DNA of 64,000 bases from assembly GCA_029948255.1 (NCBI GenBank), contig JALIZF010001610.1, forward strand, positions 294,501 through 358,500, given 5' to 3'. A model generated the notes under the pieces. It was not told the DNA's origin. It made no database searches and saw nothing but the letters and a program-made list of their open reading frames with translations. Origin of the DNA: Telmatactis stephensoni. Its lineage: Eukaryota; Cnidaria; Anthozoa; Actiniaria; Isophelliidae. The translations under genes were made by a program, and so were the position numbers. The first letter of the stretch is position 1, and each line of letters starts with the position of its first letter. Shown here one piece after another: positions 61,058 to 64,000 of this stretch.

Positions 61058-62173
61058 GTACGTTGTTGCGGGGCTTTGGTAAAGGAGGATCTTTACTGAC
61101 GTCCATGTTTACAATTTGCTTCATTAGAATTCAGTTAAAAATCGATAAAGTTACAAACTGAGTCCAAAACTTTTAAGAACTTTTTAATATAACAAGTAAT
61201 CTACGAAATTTTTAGCTCTTCTTTGCAATATTATGAGAGATTGTAAAGATTTTGAAATTGCAATCAGGATCCATAAAATTCAAAGTTTATAAAGATAAGT
61301 TCAATTCAAAGTTTATATAAGAGACAAAATCTTTATAAACTTTGAATATTATGAGCCTGAAATCAGCTTCTAATTTGCTTTCGAATTTCTGCCTGGGAAA
61401 AGCGCTGTTGAGCTAGTCTATAACCTCCGGCTGTTAAATTTAGAGTTTTTAAAACTGCATCACGCAAAATTAAAACTATGCCATGAGTCAAACTCAAATT
61501 TCCAAGGAGACTTAATTGTTCCATATTCTTTCAATATTCAGAGTTGATTTGGTTTTTATTTAGTTGAAAAGAGAAATGCCTATGCTTATGAACAAATTAA
61601 AAATTGTAAACAAAGATTCGCATATCGTTTTCTAATAGCTAGAGATTTCCACTGAAAGCAAAGCATTTTTTCAAACCAAATTTCTTGAAGAAATGACCTG
61701 AAATTGCAGTTGCAGTTGACGTTTTTAAGGGGAACACCAGAGGGCTTAAGAAAAGTGTGCAGGTTAATACCATTTACAATTTAACTGTCATTTGGATTGT
61801 CTAAATGGAGATTATTGAGAAAATTTTAACGAATGGCTGTTAACAAGCTAGCTAAGCGGTATATTAGATTATCTCATAACGGCACCTGACTTCAAAGTTA
61901 CAACTATAACGACCGAGTTCCTAACAAAATTAAATGAGTTGAATCAATAACAATCGTTGAAAATGTATGTATAGTTAGTTGGCACTGACCTAACAATTAC
62001 TAAGGGCCACCTGTTTCCCAATTTCTCGAGAAAAACAATTAGTAGTAGTTTGGCTAAACACTAGAAAAGTCGTACTTCAATGTTAGCTTTACTCTTTGTT
62101 ATGGAAACAATTAAAAATACCTCAGTAGCCTGCATTCCGTCGTGATATTTTCCGAAAAGAGAATAAGAAAGAA

Positions 62174-62231
<58 letters not shown>

Positions 62232-62498
62232 TAAGAAAGAAGGAAAGAAAGAAAGAATTTTAAAACAACTATGTACAAACCAAAATTCTTCCCTTTTTTA
62301 TTGAGAATACCGCTAATGAAACACATGAATTTTTGATTGAAAACTCATGCACGAATGAAATAGTTTTGAATCATTTTGTTGTAATAAGCAGCACTATAAC
62401 TTACCTAGAAAAGTAATACATTATTCACTTATGCATCATTATACTCTTTGAAATAAAACACAGAGATGTATATTTTAAATTCTCCGTTGGTCAAATCC
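61058..62498. other. AT-rich DNA, possible first intron of copy 3
   Basis: No exon recognised. (GA)n microsatellite at about 62178-62228 and a small inverted repeat (TTCAAAGTTTATAAAGAT) at 61277-61347. Confidence 0.35.
62178..62228 (+). repeat. (GA)n microsatellite
   Basis: About 25 GA units flanked by GAAA/GGAAA purine-rich sequence. Confidence 0.95.
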
Positions 62499-62892
62499 CG
62501 GGGGGGGGGGGGGACTCCGATCGTAAATGGACGGGGATGCTCGTCGTACCTTTTAGGGGTCAAAATCTGCAATTTGGTACCTTTTAGGGTGTCTCAGACT
62601 TAAGTGGACTACCAGAGACATAGCTGGTACCTTTTAGGGACTGTTTTGGGGTAAATAAACTACCTAAAATGCGCATGAAAGGGATGATTTCGATGATCTG
62701 AATTGAATCTTCAAAGCACATCGATAACAAAGTGTTTCATTACTTTAATTGATTATTGTTGTTTTTGAATTGGTACCTTTTAGGGGTAGAAATGAATTGT
62801 TGCCACTCCCACTCAGGTACCTTTTAGGGGTCATTTTCAAAATTTCCGACGAGCATCCCCGTCCTCTTATATATAGGAGTCCCCCCCCCGGG
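62499..62892. mobile_element. hAT-type MITE with G-run ends, copy B (opposite orientation)
   Basis: Reverse-oriented copy of 51480-51894, about 394 bp, starting CCCGGGGGGG and ending CCCCCCCCGGG. Perfect 8-bp duplication GGTCAAAT at 62491-62498 and 62893-62900. TACCTTTTAGGG recurs about six times inside. Confidence 0.9.
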
Positions 62893-62954
62893 GGTCAAAT
62901 CTGCCGACCACTCGTTAAGACAGTATAGCAAATAGCCGACTTCCGAGATACACT

Positions 62955-63075
62955 TCACTTGCCACATACAAAAGTATCAAGACGAGGCTACGTGCATAAA
63001 GCTCAGTCATTCGTAACAAGACAAAAGTTTTAGCACGTAGCCTCGTAAATCATTTGTATGTGGCAGGTGAAGCAT
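62955..63075. repeat. Inverted repeat with about 40-bp arms
   Basis: CTTCACTTGCCACATACAAA near 62957 is mirrored by TTTGTATGTGGCAGGTGAAG near 63053; GAGGCTACGTGC is mirrored by GCACGTAGCCTC. MITE-like. Confidence 0.7.
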
Positions 63076-63614
63076 ATCTTGGAACTGGACTATTGCTTAT
63101 TCAATTTCAGTAATGAAAAACTTCCTTCAATGTACTATAAAATTAAAGTCGCAGACTTTATTGACTCATTGTCATACATACAAAAAGTTCTGCATTCTGA
63201 TTGGCTGAGAGCAGCCCAATTTATTTTAAATTTTTGCAACTAGCCAATTAAATTTAATTTTACGTTTTGCACTAAAAATTTGAAGATATGTACTTCAAAA
63301 TTTCAAAATAAAATGCCTTGGTGAAGAAATGCCCGTTATTTTTGCTGAATCTGTCTTCTGAAATCGCAATGGGAAACTGTCAAGACTTCAAATGATGGAC
63401 CGGACTTAATCAAAAATATTTTCCTTGCAAAAATGTTACGGCTAACATCAATTCCCCAAAAGAAGAAAATTAAAAATTTTCTAAATCTGGAAAAGATTGG
63501 CTTGATAATTGTTTTCTTGACTTCGCTCTAAGATGAGTAAAAACTTTCAAAAGTAACGCAACGCCGGAAATGTTTGTATGTATATTATTAATAAATAATC
63601 ACATTGTTTTATCG

Positions 63615-63745
63615 TACAATTTGGAATAAATAACCACTCGTAAATTTTTCAATACTTACGAATTGCACTCGCCTAATGGGCTCGTGCAATTTTTTGACCA
63701 TTGAAAAATGTACTCGTGCTCATTTATTCCAAATTGCATTTCAAA
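63615..63745. repeat. Inverted repeat, MITE-like
   Basis: CAATTTGGAATAAATAACCA near 63617 pairs with the reverse of TCATTTATTCCAAATTGC near 63720, with AATTTTTCAAT/ATTGAAAAAT further in. Confidence 0.6.
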
Positions 63746-64000
63746 TCACGTGATTATGGTGCTAAATTTCAAGTTTTGTGCGCGGATGGAAGTATTATAT
63801 TGATATCGGCTTTATAAGTAAATAAATATTGTCACTATAAATATCATTGCTATCTGTCTTTCGGGTGCATCGAATTTTTTTATTGCGGTACCATACCAAA
63901 TCAAATAGAGACCAGAATTTCAGTCATAGATTTCATAATCACTTTTATATATATAGATATAAATTTTACGTTGTTTAATTTTAAATCCAAATAAGATTCT

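Overview
This is nuclear DNA from an animal, most likely an anthozoan cnidarian (coral or sea anemone). The evidence is intron-containing genes with GT/AG junctions and AT-rich introns, an adhesion GPCR, a melatonin-receptor-like class A GPCR, a tandem family of secreted PAN/EGF/TSP1/F5-8C proteins, a tRNA-derived SINE, and a dense mix of Helentron, DIRS-like, LINE, Gypsy and MITE sequences. Taxonomy is inferred from this content; no marker gene was available to fix it.

Layout. 1-14 kb is repeat-rich. It holds a broken Ty3/Gypsy gag-pol joined to a RecQ-like helicase fragment, a Helentron-like 5' module (hairpin-array ORF, 2A peptide, degenerate OTU protease), a truncated LINE, a second hairpin-array ORF, foldback elements, and a single-exon RPA-like OB-fold gene (minus strand, 12.0-13.3 kb). 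14.7-22.5 kb is an almost complete Helentron on the minus strand: membrane/basic N-terminus, 2A peptide, C76-like cysteine protease, HUH Rep, Pif1 helicase and a C-terminal EEP endonuclease, broken by two single-base frameshifts. 23.2-29.8 kb holds ten exons of an adhesion GPCR on the plus strand (GPS motif through TM7), with introns full of microsatellites, MITEs and a 42-bp minisatellite. 30-35.5 kb is mainly repeats. An intronless-coding class A GPCR lies at 36.1-37.1 kb. A perfect (TTTAG)n array of about 430 bp, carrying a Harbinger-like MITE, is at 38.75-39.4 kb. From 39.7 kb to the right edge is a tandem array of at least four paralogues of a secreted PAN-EGF-TSP1-F5/8C gene: a two-exon relic, a copy swollen to 12 kb by transposons, a compact copy of 3.3 kb, and the first exon of a fourth.

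How things fit together. The paralogues act as natural empty sites, so several insertions can be delimited: a 4.1-kb TTAA-flanked long-TIR foldback element, a DIRS-order element with split direct repeats, a hAT-type MITE with G-run ends and perfect 8-bp target duplications, and a SINE. The most novel biology is in the Helentron group. Two related elements share a basic motif (SRRxREPSR) upstream of a 2A ribosome-skipping peptide but carry different cysteine proteases after it (C76-like versus OTU). One of them has an in-frame train of small hairpins, many capped by UNCG tetraloops, at a 21-nt period.
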